Assembly (NCBI GenBank): GCA_033807775.1
Contig: CM066322.1
Coordinates: 23,404,501-23,468,500, forward strand
Reading direction: 5' to 3'
DNA from: Saussurea involucrata
Lineage: Eukaryota; Streptophyta; Magnoliopsida; Asterales; Asteraceae
Length of the DNA: 64,000 nucleotides
Shown: positions 1 through 9,913 of the stretch, in pieces
Numbering within the stretch: the stretch's first letter is position 1
Layout of the letters: the number at the start of each line of letters is the position of its first letter
Position numbers and translations under genes: made by a program
The notes under the pieces: model-generated
The model's input: only the letters and a program-made list of their open reading frames with translations
Database searches by the model: none
Told to the model about the DNA's origin: nothing

Positions 1-1385
1 AAATCATTGTACGTTTTAACCAAAGTATATTTATGGATCGTTTAACTGTTTTTGTGAAATAAACTGGTATGTGTGCGAACCTTGTTGGTGAATTTGATTC
101 CATGTCATTTTGTGGTTAAAAAGGATTTTTGGGAGTCGGATGACGTTCAAACTCCTTATGAAATACGTACAAACTTTCTTGTTGCACACTATTTAAAGTA
201 GGAAAATTACCTTGCGTGCATGACATAAATCAATCCATGCTAGGGTCGTAGTGGTTCCTTTCAAAGAAGTTGTTTATTATGTTTTTGTGTTTTGTTAATA
301 ATCTAAACTACGATGAAATGGTTTTCAATATGATTTTCATATGTGGGACGAGCGTGTCCATTTTTGCACAACTACTGAGTAGATAGTAGTAGATTTTGCG
401 CGTACAATTAATTTGATATGAAAACCTTTGTGTCGAAAATTTCTATAAAAGTTTTGATTGGCATGTTTGTTTAGTAATTCACTTGAAAACCTTGAACTCA
501 TTAGAACCTTGGAAAGGTTAAGTAACCCCAGTTAGAAGTAAGTGTGTGTGGAACTTCGACGGTGGAAGGCTGGGTATTTTAACACGTGTTGGTACCGTAG
601 GCCAAGTAGTGTTGTTTGTAGAGTCGACGTATTTTTGTAACCGGAAGGTTAGACTAGTGGTAGTTACTGTTAATGTTGGTGGTAACCGTCTTGTTGGCAA
701 CTTTGTTTTGGGTCTTGGTCAATTTTCGCATAAAGGACGTGTAGGACCTTATGGACACCATATTGATAACCTTGGTTTTTGTAAGAATGCTCGACGAATG
801 AAACTCGTGTGTTGAGTTCTGTAGTGGTTCGGATCTTGGTGGAATGGTTAAGTGTCAACTTTTGGATTTCGAGGCCAAGAACATTAGAGTATGTGAAGTG
901 TTATAGACCAATTTTAAGAGTTAATGGCATCGCTTGTAGTGGGTTTAAGAAGTTCAGATTGTGATAAGTGGCTTTAGTTGAACGATTCTACTTGAATGGT
1001 GAAAGAATCTGTCAACTGGTTGATTGGTGATTAGACGTATTCGTAGAGCCGTATAATCGATGGGTCAAGGACGACCGTATGTTTTGGAGTCTGATAGTAC
1101 TTACTAGAGTTAGATGTCAGTTCGATCGTGGGAACGACTGAACTTGGGAATTTATTATTATTTTCAGTGGCGATCATACTCTAGGATGGTTGGAGAAAGA
1201 GCTTATAAGAGTGTAGATCTGGACTGATTAGTAATCGGAATCTTTCGTTGGGGAAGTATGAATCACTTAAGGTTGGTAGACAACCAAAGTCTTTTGGTTG
1301 AAAGCTACTTTAATGAGTTAAGCGTTCACTCGAGCGTATGGGAACTAGATTTCGAGGACGAAATCTCTTTTAAGGTTGGGAGGAT
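1..1385 (+). mobile_element. 3' internal end of a Ty3/gypsy element (partial)
   Basis: This is non-coding sequence upstream of an LTR. It ends in a purine-rich tract at 1374-1385 (GGTTGGGAGGAT) directly before the LTR start, the expected place of the plus-strand primer. The phrase TTCGAGGACGAAATC at 1351-1365 is typical of the 3' end of Tekay/Del-type gypsy elements in plants. A block near 550-610 (tgg-aaggctgggtat, then ggtaccgtaggcc) resembles 34324-34365 in the complete gypsy element further right, so the two belong to related families. No intact polyprotein frame is visible, and gag-pol must lie left of the window. The short open frames at 546-858 look like chance frames. Confidence 0.7.
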
Positions 1386-2922
1386 TGTAACACCCCGGTT
1401 TCTGGAAGGTATCGATCTTTGGTGATAAACATGAAAAATAGAATTTTGCAATAAATCCTAGATTTTATAGTCTTGTTGGATGAAGAATTCAAATACGAAT
1501 CCAACGGTCCTTTCCGGAGCGAAAACGGAGCTAAAACGAATAAGTTATGGCCAAAACAGTTTCGGTACCCCTGAGCTACTATGACCAGCGACTACGACCA
1601 ATGTCAAAGTCGCTGTCATAGTCGCGAACGGGTACCTGGTTACTGTCAAATGCGATTTTTCAAGCTTTTCTCTCATTTCTCACTTCCCAATCAACCCTTT
1701 TCTCTCCCAAACTATCTCTCACCCTCTTATATGAACCCTAAGTGATTTTATGGCATTTTCTTGGGGTATCAAAGTGTTCTTTCATCATCAAACTAAGAAG
1801 TGGATGCTAAGATCAAGAGTTCATCTTCCCCATCTCCATCTTCAAGCTTCATCTCCATTTTCTTGGGATTATAGAGTTTTGAGGTTTTACTCAAGATCCA
1901 TGGGGTAAGTTCATCATCTTCTTTTCTAAATCCTTATTTGAGTTATAAATACTTTATTTATGACTTCCTAGTGTTTCATTTCTCCAATCTTCGGTTTGGA
2001 TGATTTTGGGAAAGTTAGGTCAAAATTAGGGTTTTGGTATAAATAGAGATTTTGATGTAAGATGTTTGGGGAACGATTCTAAATGGTTGCATATGGATAT
2101 TTATGGTTGGAAACTTGTGAATCTAGGTTTTTGGAAGGTTTGGCTTGAAGATTCAAGTTTCTTCATGGGAGCTTAAATGGGGGGAAATCTAGATTTAGCT
2201 TAAATCTAGCAAGGTGAGTTCAAGTTGCTTTGTGAAAACTTTGTACATGCCAAAAATGATATTTTTCCAAGTACTTATGTGTTTTACATAAAAATTATCA
2301 ATTGTTGGGTTAGTTGATGAGTTTAACTTTTTTGAGGTGTTACATTTATAAAGTTGTAAAACACTCATATTTGGGATTTTTGGGATATTTTGATGTGTAG
2401 AAATCATAGACATGTCCTTAAATGAATTATTGCTCAAATTGAATTTATTCAATGCTTTAATCATATTGAGGTAATTGATTTTATAAACCATTTGGGAAAA
2501 TGCACATTTTAGTGTCATGGGTTATTTTGAGAATTACAAGGGTATGAGTCCATTTGGGGAAAACCTTTGTTCTAACCGTGAAAGTTTTTGGGTTAATGAT
2601 GATTTTATGGTATATGTTTACCTAAGCAATGTTTAAATGCATTTTTATATTTTGAGGACCGTTATTTATGGGTCTAATGGGTTATGAGCATTTTGTTCGG
2701 TTTATGACTTTAATGATTCTTGAGGACCTTTGTCCGGATTTTAACATTTGGATATGGAGCTTTGGTCGTCAGTTGCATTATTGCATTATATTTGTAGAGT
2801 ACATGTTTTGGGTGTGCGTGCCATTCAAATGGAGTTGTGTACTATTAGACCTTATTAGCTATGGATCCATAGGCATTTGAGTTTTTACGTTCAATGATGA
2901 TACGCTAGTTTCTCTTATTGTA

Positions 2923-3118
2923 GCACGGAATAGGCATCGGGTTCCATGGTAAGTAAGACGTGGGCCTATATGGTCGGGCGTCGTCCCATGGACAGTAAGG
3001 TGTAATTCCATATGTGCTTGGCACGGGATATGCATCGGGTTCCATGGTAAGTAAGGTGTGGGCCTATATGGTCGGGCAGCGTCCCATGGACAGTAAGGTG
3101 TAATCCCAAGTGTGCTTG
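2923..3118. repeat. 98-bp tandem duplication inside the LTR
   Basis: Two adjacent copies begin GCACGG at 2923 and 3021. Both contain GGGTTCCATGGTAAGTAAG and CCTATATGGTCGGGC with only scattered mismatches. The period is 98 bp. No coding role is apparent. Confidence 0.8.
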
Positions 3119-3664
3119 TTTTGTGGATTTGGAGTGACCCAATGTATAGACCTGGAGTGGTTGAAATTTCCACAAGTCTCGCGGGCAATAGATCTGGAGT
3201 GATTGAGCTCAGTTTTACGAGAATAATCCACGTGTTTGTTTTGTTGCATAGTATGTGACCCACTTTTGTGTTCCGTCACGTGCAATGTAAACGGGCCTCC
3301 CCCGTCACCGAAAGGTGTTGCTTTGGGTATTTGTTTTTATTCATGTTTTCGGTGACGTATCATGTTTATATGAATTGTTTTCCACGTTATGTGAGTTATG
3401 GGTTATGTTTCATCCATGTTTGGGATGTTTGGAATAATTAGCGATTTATTTATGAATTCAATTGTTTTGGAAATCAAATGCTATTTCACTTTTCATGTTG
3501 GTTTTAGGATGAGTCCATTATGAGAATCGTTTTATATTAAAGCTTTCATCACGATATTTGTGTGTGTTGGAAAATGGGTGGGTTGCACCTCAAGTAAAAC
3601 CTTTTGAACTCATGATTTAAATTGCATCTCTCCCTCGTCTTATAAATTAAATGATCATGATAAA

Positions 3665-4328
3665 TGTAACATCCCAGACCAACCGTACCAGATATTGTCC
3701 GCTTTGTCCACACACCTGGACTCACGGTTTTAAAACGCGCCTGATAGGGGAGGTATCAAGTCCCTCTTATAAGGTAACCTTAGTTCTCCTCCCCAACCAA
3801 TGTGGGATCTTACAATCCACCCCCCTTGGGAGCCCAGCGTCCTCGCTGGCACACCAGTCCGGTTCCCGGCTCTGATACCATTCTGTAACATCCCCAGTCC
3901 ACCGTACACGATATTGTCCGCTTTGCGGATACCCTCTGCATAACAGCATGCCGGCACCGCTCACGGTTTTGTTCCTGCCCGCACAGGCATACACGGGACG
4001 CACCCAGACCGCACCCTGTGACAGGCAAAAGGCCTCATGCAAGGAAGGTGTCCATCCACCCTTATAAGGAGGACTTCGTTCCCCCTCCTAGCCGATGTGG
4101 GATCTCACAATCCACCTACCTAAGTGGGATCAGCGTCCCCGCTGACACATCGACCCAGTGACCGGCTCTGATACCATCTGTAACATCCCAGACCAACCGT
4201 ACCAGATATTGTCCGTTTTGTCCACACACCTAGACTCACGGTTTTAAAACGCGTCTGATAGGGGAGGTATCAAGTCCCTCTTATAAGACAACCTTAGTTC
4301 TCCTCCCCAACCAATGTGGGATCTTACA
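3665..4328 (-). mobile_element. TRIM-like miniature LTR retrotransposon with three LTRs
   Basis: Three TG...CA repeats lie in a row: 3665-3814 (150 bp), 3884-4109 (226 bp, diverged) and 4179-4328 (150 bp). Two internal segments of 69 bp each separate them (3815-3883 and 4110-4178). Each internal segment ends in GGCTCTGATACCAT, the complement of the usual tRNA-Met primer-binding site TGGTATCAGAGC, so the element points to the minus strand. A pyrimidine tract (CCACCCCCCTTGG at 3817-3829) is the complement of a polypurine tract. ATAAA at 3660-3664 and 4329-4333 is a perfect 5-bp target duplication, so the whole triplet entered as one unit. It has no coding capacity and depends on other elements. 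The outer LTRs differ at about five positions. Confidence 0.85.
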
Positions 4329-4692
4329 ATAAAACTCTTGAACTCACTAGACGTTAGCCTAACCATTTTTGTTTGTCGGCATGTGCAACAGGTTCCGGTT
4401 GGGATATAGTCTAGTGACATTGTGAAGAGATGAGTGCTAGTAGTGTGCACGAGAAGTGAATTGCTTGGTGAAGTCTACCGCACGTATTTTGGGGGATTAG
4501 CAACTTGTAATTGTATTAAGTAACACCCGACTTTATTTGATCACCTAGTATGATTTGAATTATTAATTGTGAGAGGTATTATGTTTATCTTGAGGTAATT
4601 CCAAGAATGACTTGTAGAATGAATTTTATTCCTTAAGTGATTATTTTTATCGAAATTTTATTTAGTTGTTCTCCCAACTCGAGGGTGTTACA

Positions 4693-5860
4693 ACACACAT
4701 GCAAGATCAAACTTTTTTCTAAACTAATAAATTATAATATAAATAATATAGATAATTATAATACAACTAATAAATTAATTATAAAATATAGATAACTATA
4801 ATTTTAGTTTAGTTTTGTTTTATTATATTTTCTGTAAATATAATTTAGCAGTTTAAATAAAAAAACATTGCATAAAGATATCATTTTTTTAAAATAAAAC
4901 GTGGGTAAGAAATTTTAATAAAAATATTAAAAAAATAATGTTCAAATAAACTAATAAATGAATTAAATTTAATAAACATATTAATAATAATTAATGTTTA
5001 AACAAACAAACTAATTAAATTAAAAAAATGTGTTTGTTTAATATATTTAATTTGTTGAAAGGCCTTGTAAGTTTAGCAAGATGGGGGTGGTGTTGCAAGG
5101 CCTTGCAAGACACATGACATGTCATGTCATCTTGCAAGGGCTCTTGCAAGACGTGTGTGGATGCTCTAAGAATTAAAATTAAATGATTTTAAATTTAAAT
5201 TTGGGAATTTTTATTTAAAGCATTGATAAAATGAAATGTTTGTTGCAAACTTCTTCGTGTGTTCTCGTATTACAAACCCAACCATTAATACAAACCATAT
5301 AAATCAATTTTCATCATTCATCTAATCTAATGATTCAATTAATATTTCAATTGTTTCATAATATAAAGTGTTGATCATAATAAATGGATCACGTTAATCT
5401 TCTACGGATATCCAAATCATAATTAAAAAAAACTCTTATCATTTTTATAAATGTATCAGTTAATTGGTTTGTATGGTTTGTACCGAAGATTGGGTTTGGA
5501 AAATATCTCTATATCCCTATCTCACAATAAAGAAAAAGAAAAAAGCAAAATGTTAAATATTGCATTTTTTTATTTTTTGGCAAAAAAAAAAGTTTTCTTT
5601 ATAGTTGTTCAGATAATTACCCATTACTTTTGTAGAACTTGGCAATAGTTTTTCTTAATTGTTTGAATAATTGGTATTTTATATATATATATATATAGCA
5701 ATTGTCTATGTCCAATATGTTACGATATTTTGGATTTAAATGTTGTTATTATATTAACTTTGTAGTTTTACTATATATTAATAATTTCATGTTAATTGTA
5801 CTCCACTTCTGATATTTTGTTTGCATATTTTAATGTACAACCTTAAAGATACATGAACTT
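4693..5860. other. AT-rich spacer with one MITE end
   Basis: No gene is visible. The stretch is mostly A/T with short homopolymers and a (TA) run near 5681-5697. Around 5050-5170, words such as GGCCTTGCAAG and CTTGCAAG repeat in both orientations, and the segment ends TGTGGATGCTCTA. That resembles the reverse of the start of the small repeat at 8161, so a fragment of a short inverted-repeat element probably lies here. Its left boundary was not found. Confidence 0.4.
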
Positions 5861-5869
5861 TATTTGTTT

Positions 5870-7009
5870 GGGAAAAGTTTACAAACCCAACAAATTATAT
5901 GATTTTGAATGGTTAAGTACTTAAACTATTTTTTTGAATGATAAAATTCTTAAACTTTCTAAAACCGGTTAAATACGTTCATGTAACTTGTAAAAACAGG
6001 TTAATGTGGTACAAATTTAGTAAAAGTCTAAAAAGCCCAACACATGAACACACTATCTAATTTTGAATGATAAGTTCATGAAATTTTTAAACAATAAGTG
6101 TTTACACATTTTCATTAAAAATTTAACAAATAAATCTTTAAACTTTTTCATATGTTTTTTACCAAATAAATTATTGAACTTTTTTTGAACAAATAAATTC
6201 CAATTTTTTTCTCAAAAACAAAATAATGAACTTAATTTTGAAAAAGTAAATCCGATACTTTTTTCTGAACACAAAATGTACAATTCCTCTCACCGACAAC
6301 AAAATAAAATAAATCAATTAAACATAAGACATTTATACCATTTGTTTTTTACTAATTCCAAAACATTCAAAAATTATTCATGATAGTGAGATGAGCATAT
6401 TTTTTGAGATTTTTTTTGTATATTTGTGAAGGGGTAGCCAATTTTTGGTATATTTTTTTTTTTTGAAAAATGGCGTTTTTATGATATATTTTCTTAAGGG
6501 ATGACCGGACGAGTATAATTATTTTATTTATCTATTAATGCATTTGGCATAATTTTGAATGCTTCATAATTAATAATGGAACTAGTATAATTTTATCTGT
6601 TTAATTAGTTCATTTCATTTTGTCGCCAATAAGAGGATTAATATATTTTTTGTTCAAAAAAAGTTTGCGCGTTTATTTGTTCAAAATTAAGTTTATGGTT
6701 TTGTTTCTTCAAAAAAAAATTAGATTTGCTAAAAGAAGTTAAAGAATACATTTGGTAAAAAATGTAGAAAAAGGTTTACAAATTTATTTGTTAAAAATTC
6801 ATGAACTTAATCATTCAAAATCAGATAGTTGGTTGGGTGTTTTGGACTTTTCCTAAAATTTGTATCACATTAACCTGTTTTTGCAGGTTATGAAGATGTA
6901 TTTAATCGGTTTTAAAAAGTTTAAGGGTTTTATAATTCAAAAATAATAATAGTTTAGGCACTTAATTATTCAAAATCAAACATATTATTAATTTTTTTAG
7001 ACCTTTCTC
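5870..7009. mobile_element. Foldback MULE-type element, non-autonomous
   Basis: Two long imperfect arms face each other at about 5870-6190 and 6690-7009. The left arm reads GATTTTGAATGGTTAAG and AACAGGTTAATGTG, and the right arm carries their complements at about 6950-6970 and 6870-6890. The ends are GGGAAAAGTTT and, on the other strand, GAGAAAGGTCT. A perfect 9-bp target duplication TATTTGTTT lies at 5861-5869 and 7010-7018, the length made by Mutator-like transposases. It carries no transposase and is 1140 bp long. Confidence 0.82.
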
Positions 7010-7018
7010 TATTTGTTT

Positions 7019-8160
7019 TTATAAACTTGGGATTTCCCAAATACCATTTGTCAATTTAATAGTTTTTAAATAAATATAAAAGTGTCTATTTAATATGTAA
7101 TGTAATTTATGAAATTCATTTTGTGGTTGGATATAAAAAACATCTTTAATAAATATTTTTTTAAACGTGAACCTTAATTAAATTTGGTCATTGTAGTATG
7201 GACATTGTACTAATGTCTTTTATAACAATAGAATGATTTAGAGATTATGATTATTATAAAATTGAAAAGTTAGATAGTTTGTTTTATGGACCAAATCTAA
7301 AGTTTGAGCAAACAACAAGACGACCGGTGTATCTCTCTGTCTCTCTCTCACACACATATAGTATATGGTTAAAATGAGAAGTCCCGGAAATTTAAGAATG
7401 AAATAAGTAATCTCAACCACTAGTTTAAAATATGTATTTTGAAATGATTTTTAACTAATTAAGATAAATAAGAGAAAAAAAAAATTAAATATCATAATTT
7501 ATCTCCTGTTTTTTCTATAACGTATTTTAGATATCGACAATCATCACTTTTAATCAAATTTTCCACCATGAAGTAGTTGCCGATTTTACAATCTACATTT
7601 CAAATTAAATCTATTGGCTTTCTTCATTCGTCATTTGAAATTTAACCAAACAGGGAAAAATCCAATAAACCATTAGCACACTGATAATTACGTGTATATT
7701 GACTCATACGTGCAAATATGAATCATAGCAAGTTACATGTGAATCTCAATCATTATTTGTACGTGAACTAATTTAAAACGTATAACCGAGATTCTGAATC
7801 AGTTTAAGATTCATATGTAAATATTTAAATCATAACATACATTCACATTTGAATTTTAATTATAACTTGTCATCGAATTAATTTATAATTTATATTCAAG
7901 ATTCTAAATCAATTTATAATTCATATTTGAGTCTTACAAAATAATGAAAATATATGAAATATATGAAATTTTCAATTTTCTATAATTTAAATAAAATATT
8001 GATTTTTTTAAATGATTTAATTTAAAAGAAAAAGCAATTTAATTTAAGTTAAAAAGAAAGCGCGGCATTTAAAAAGAAGTATGAGAATCCAACTCGACCC
8101 GATCCATATAAGGATAGGATCGTGTTCGCTGGAGCTACAAAGTACAAACGGGTCGAGTTA
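7019..8160. other. AT-rich spacer, no gene seen
   Basis: No supported reading frame is present. A CT-rich patch with CTCTCTGTCTCTCTCTC and a short CA run lies at 7333-7360. From 7690 to 7960, words such as AATTTATAATTCATAT and GAATC recur in a degenerate way. The rest is featureless A/T-rich sequence. Confidence 0.5.
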
Positions 8161-8275
8161 GAGCATCCACACAAGTCTTGCAAGATGATGTGGAGCTATG
8201 TGGAAGGTGTTATTAAAAAGTTGATGTGTTACTTTAGAAAAAAAGTATGGTCTTGCAGGTATGTGGATGGTCTTG
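8161..8275. repeat. Possible short MITE
   Basis: It starts AGAGCATCCACAC followed by AAGTCTTGCAAG. It ends CTTGCAGGTATGTGGATGGTCTT, whose complement imperfectly matches the start. The length of about 115 bp fits a miniature inverted-repeat element. No convincing target duplication was seen, and the right end abuts the Pack-MULE target site. Confidence 0.4.
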
Positions 8276-8285
8276 TATTAAAAAA

Positions 8286-9638
8286 GAGAATTTAATTAAA
8301 ATACCCAAAGTTTGACTTTGACTTACCAAAATACCCATTTTCTCGTTCATTTTATCAAAATACCCATTTTTTTCGCGATTGGGTTTGCGATTGCGGACCA
8401 GGGTATAAAATGAAAAATTTCATCCCGCTATTATATCCGCGACACACAATCCCGCGATTGAATCAATTTGTGACTTTTGTAATTGAAATTTACACTTTCA
8501 ACCCCTATACTTATTTACTTACTTTACTTTATACCTTTTACTTTCATAATTTTAATTTTACATTTAACACATATAATCATTTATTAACTAAAATACGTTA
8601 AAAAAAATACGTTTTAATTTTAACAAGTTACACCATTATGGTCGTCTCTTCGATACGTTCGAAATGAGCCCAATATTGAATATTTTTGGATTTATTTATT
8701 TTATTATATATCATATATACTACATAAAAATATTTTTTATATTTAAAATTCATACCATTATAGTTAATTATTTAATTTATGGTACATCTCTTATTTTTTT
8801 CAATTTTGTTTTACACTTCTATCGCATTAACATAATAATCATATATTAACTAATTCATGAAATCGTTTTAAATTATTATTATTTGTATGTGTTTATAGAT
8901 ATCGTGAATGACAATAGGACAAGGTTTCACGAGAAGAATATGAAATGGGGTTTTGACAAGTTGGTATCACTGGACTCATTTAAGAATTGTAAAAATGGGT
9001 ATTTGGCGAATGGTGATTCATGTGTGTTTGGAGCTGATGTAGGCACAAAAGGATCGATGTCTGTCCATCACAAAGCCTCCGCCAATTTTTAATACTTACA
9101 CTTGGACCATCGATAATAAAATAAATAAAACATATTTTAATTATAAGAGTACCATAAATTAAATAATTAATTATAAGAATACGAATTTTAAATATAAAAA
9201 ATATTTTTATGTAGTATATATGATATATATTAAAATAAATAAATCCAAAAATATTCAATATTGGGCTCATTTCGAACGTATCGAAGAGACGATTATAATG
9301 GTGTAATTTGTTAAAATTAAAACGTATTTTTTTAACGTATTTTAGTTAATAAACGATTATATGTGTTAAATGTAAAATTAAAATTATGAAAGTAAAATGT
9401 ATAAAGTAAAGTAAGTAAATAAGTATAGGGATTGAAAGTGTAAATATCAAATTCAATTCATAATTTAGTGTGTCGTAGGTTGTAGCAGGGTGGTCGCGGG
9501 ATGCAATTTTTCAAAAAACACTCTATCCCGCGATCAAATGATAAATCGCGGGAAAAATGAGTATTTTAACAAATTCAGAAGAAAAATGAGTATTTTAATA
9601 AGTCAAAGTCAAGCCTTAGGTATTTTAATTAAATTCTC
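8286..9638. mobile_element. Pack-MULE with captured MATH-domain fragment
   Basis: Two inverted arms of about 540 bp (about 8286-8820 and 9120-9638) mirror each other. GAGAATTTAATTAAAATACC at the left end answers GGTATTTTAATTAAATTCTC at the right end. A perfect 9-bp target duplication ATTAAAAAA stands at 8277-8285 and 9639-9647. The central unique part, about 8880-9100, encodes a MATH-domain piece instead of a transposase. This is the structure of a non-autonomous Mutator-like element carrying host gene sequence. Its right edge lies about 275 bp before the ATG of the PHF1-like gene. Confidence 0.83.
8898..9092 (+). pseudogene. Captured MATH-domain gene fragment
   Basis: The open frame covers about 65 codons. 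It reads TRFHEKNMKWGFDKLVSL and then NGYLANGDSCVFGADV, matching the second half of plant MATH (meprin and TRAF homology) domains, where the pattern is RFH...WGFDK(F/L)..L..F....NGYL..D.C.FGAEV. MATH domains bind substrate peptides and in plants occur in BTB-MATH adaptors and TRAF-like proteins. The fragment is preceded by TTTATAG, resembling a 3' splice site, as if one exon with its intron edge was copied. After the motif the frame continues about 16 residues that do not look like the family, then stops. It is far too short to be a functional gene and lies between transposon arms. Confidence 0.72.
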
Positions 9639-9647
9639 ATTAAAAAA

Positions 9648-9913
9648 CTCTAGTTGTGTTAAAATATTTGAAACCCTATCCTTGGAGAGACCCCCAAGGG
9701 CAGGCCAACGCCGGTCCACGCGTTTGTAGCGTCGCCTGACCGAATCAATTGATCGGATATCCGCTTCGATCCCATACACTCACAGTTGACATCCGATCAT
9801 CATCTCGGTTGACTTCTCCTTCTTATTTTATCCGTCTTACCAACAAAAACAAAACAGTTTTTTCCAATCCCCCCTAAATTTCAACACCCAAAACCCTCTC
9901 TCTCTCTCTGAAC
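9648..9913 (+). promoter_or_regulatory. Promoter and 5' leader of the PHF1-like gene, with P1BS
   Basis: This 266-bp interval separates the Pack-MULE target duplication from the ATG at 9914. It contains GGATATCC at 9755-9762, an exact match to GNATATNC, the site bound by the PHR1-type phosphate-starvation regulators. A CT-rich leader (TCTCTCTCTCTCTCTG region, 9896-9910) sits just before the start codon, as in many plant 5' UTRs. No clear TATA box was identified. PHF1 genes are known PHR1 targets, so the site fits the gene. Confidence 0.6.
9755..9762. promoter_or_regulatory. P1BS (PHR1-binding site) GGATATCC
   Basis: The eight bases fit GNATATNC exactly and are fully palindromic. They lie 152 bp upstream of the start codon of the PHF1-like gene. 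An 8-bp motif with two free positions can occur by chance, but position and gene identity both favour a real site. Confidence 0.55.

Larger units (their letters stand above)
1386..4692 (+). repeat. Long terminal repeat of the left-edge gypsy element
   Basis: The repeat starts TGTAACACCC at 1386 and ends GGGTGTTACA at 4692, which are inverted termini of the TG...CA kind. Its span is 3307 bp, about 2.6 kb once the inserted TRIM at 3665-4328 is removed. The next five bases, ACACA at 4693-4697, would be the target duplication, but the 5' copy is outside the window. Within it, 1571-1640 holds several GTCGC/GCGAC words and 2923-3118 holds a tandem duplication. Read as the 3' LTR of the element in 1-1385. 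Confidence 0.75.

Noticed and set aside
3665..4328. Cassandra-type TRIM carrying a 5S RNA promoter
   Set aside because: No 5S-like internal promoter sequence could be recognised in any of the three LTRs.
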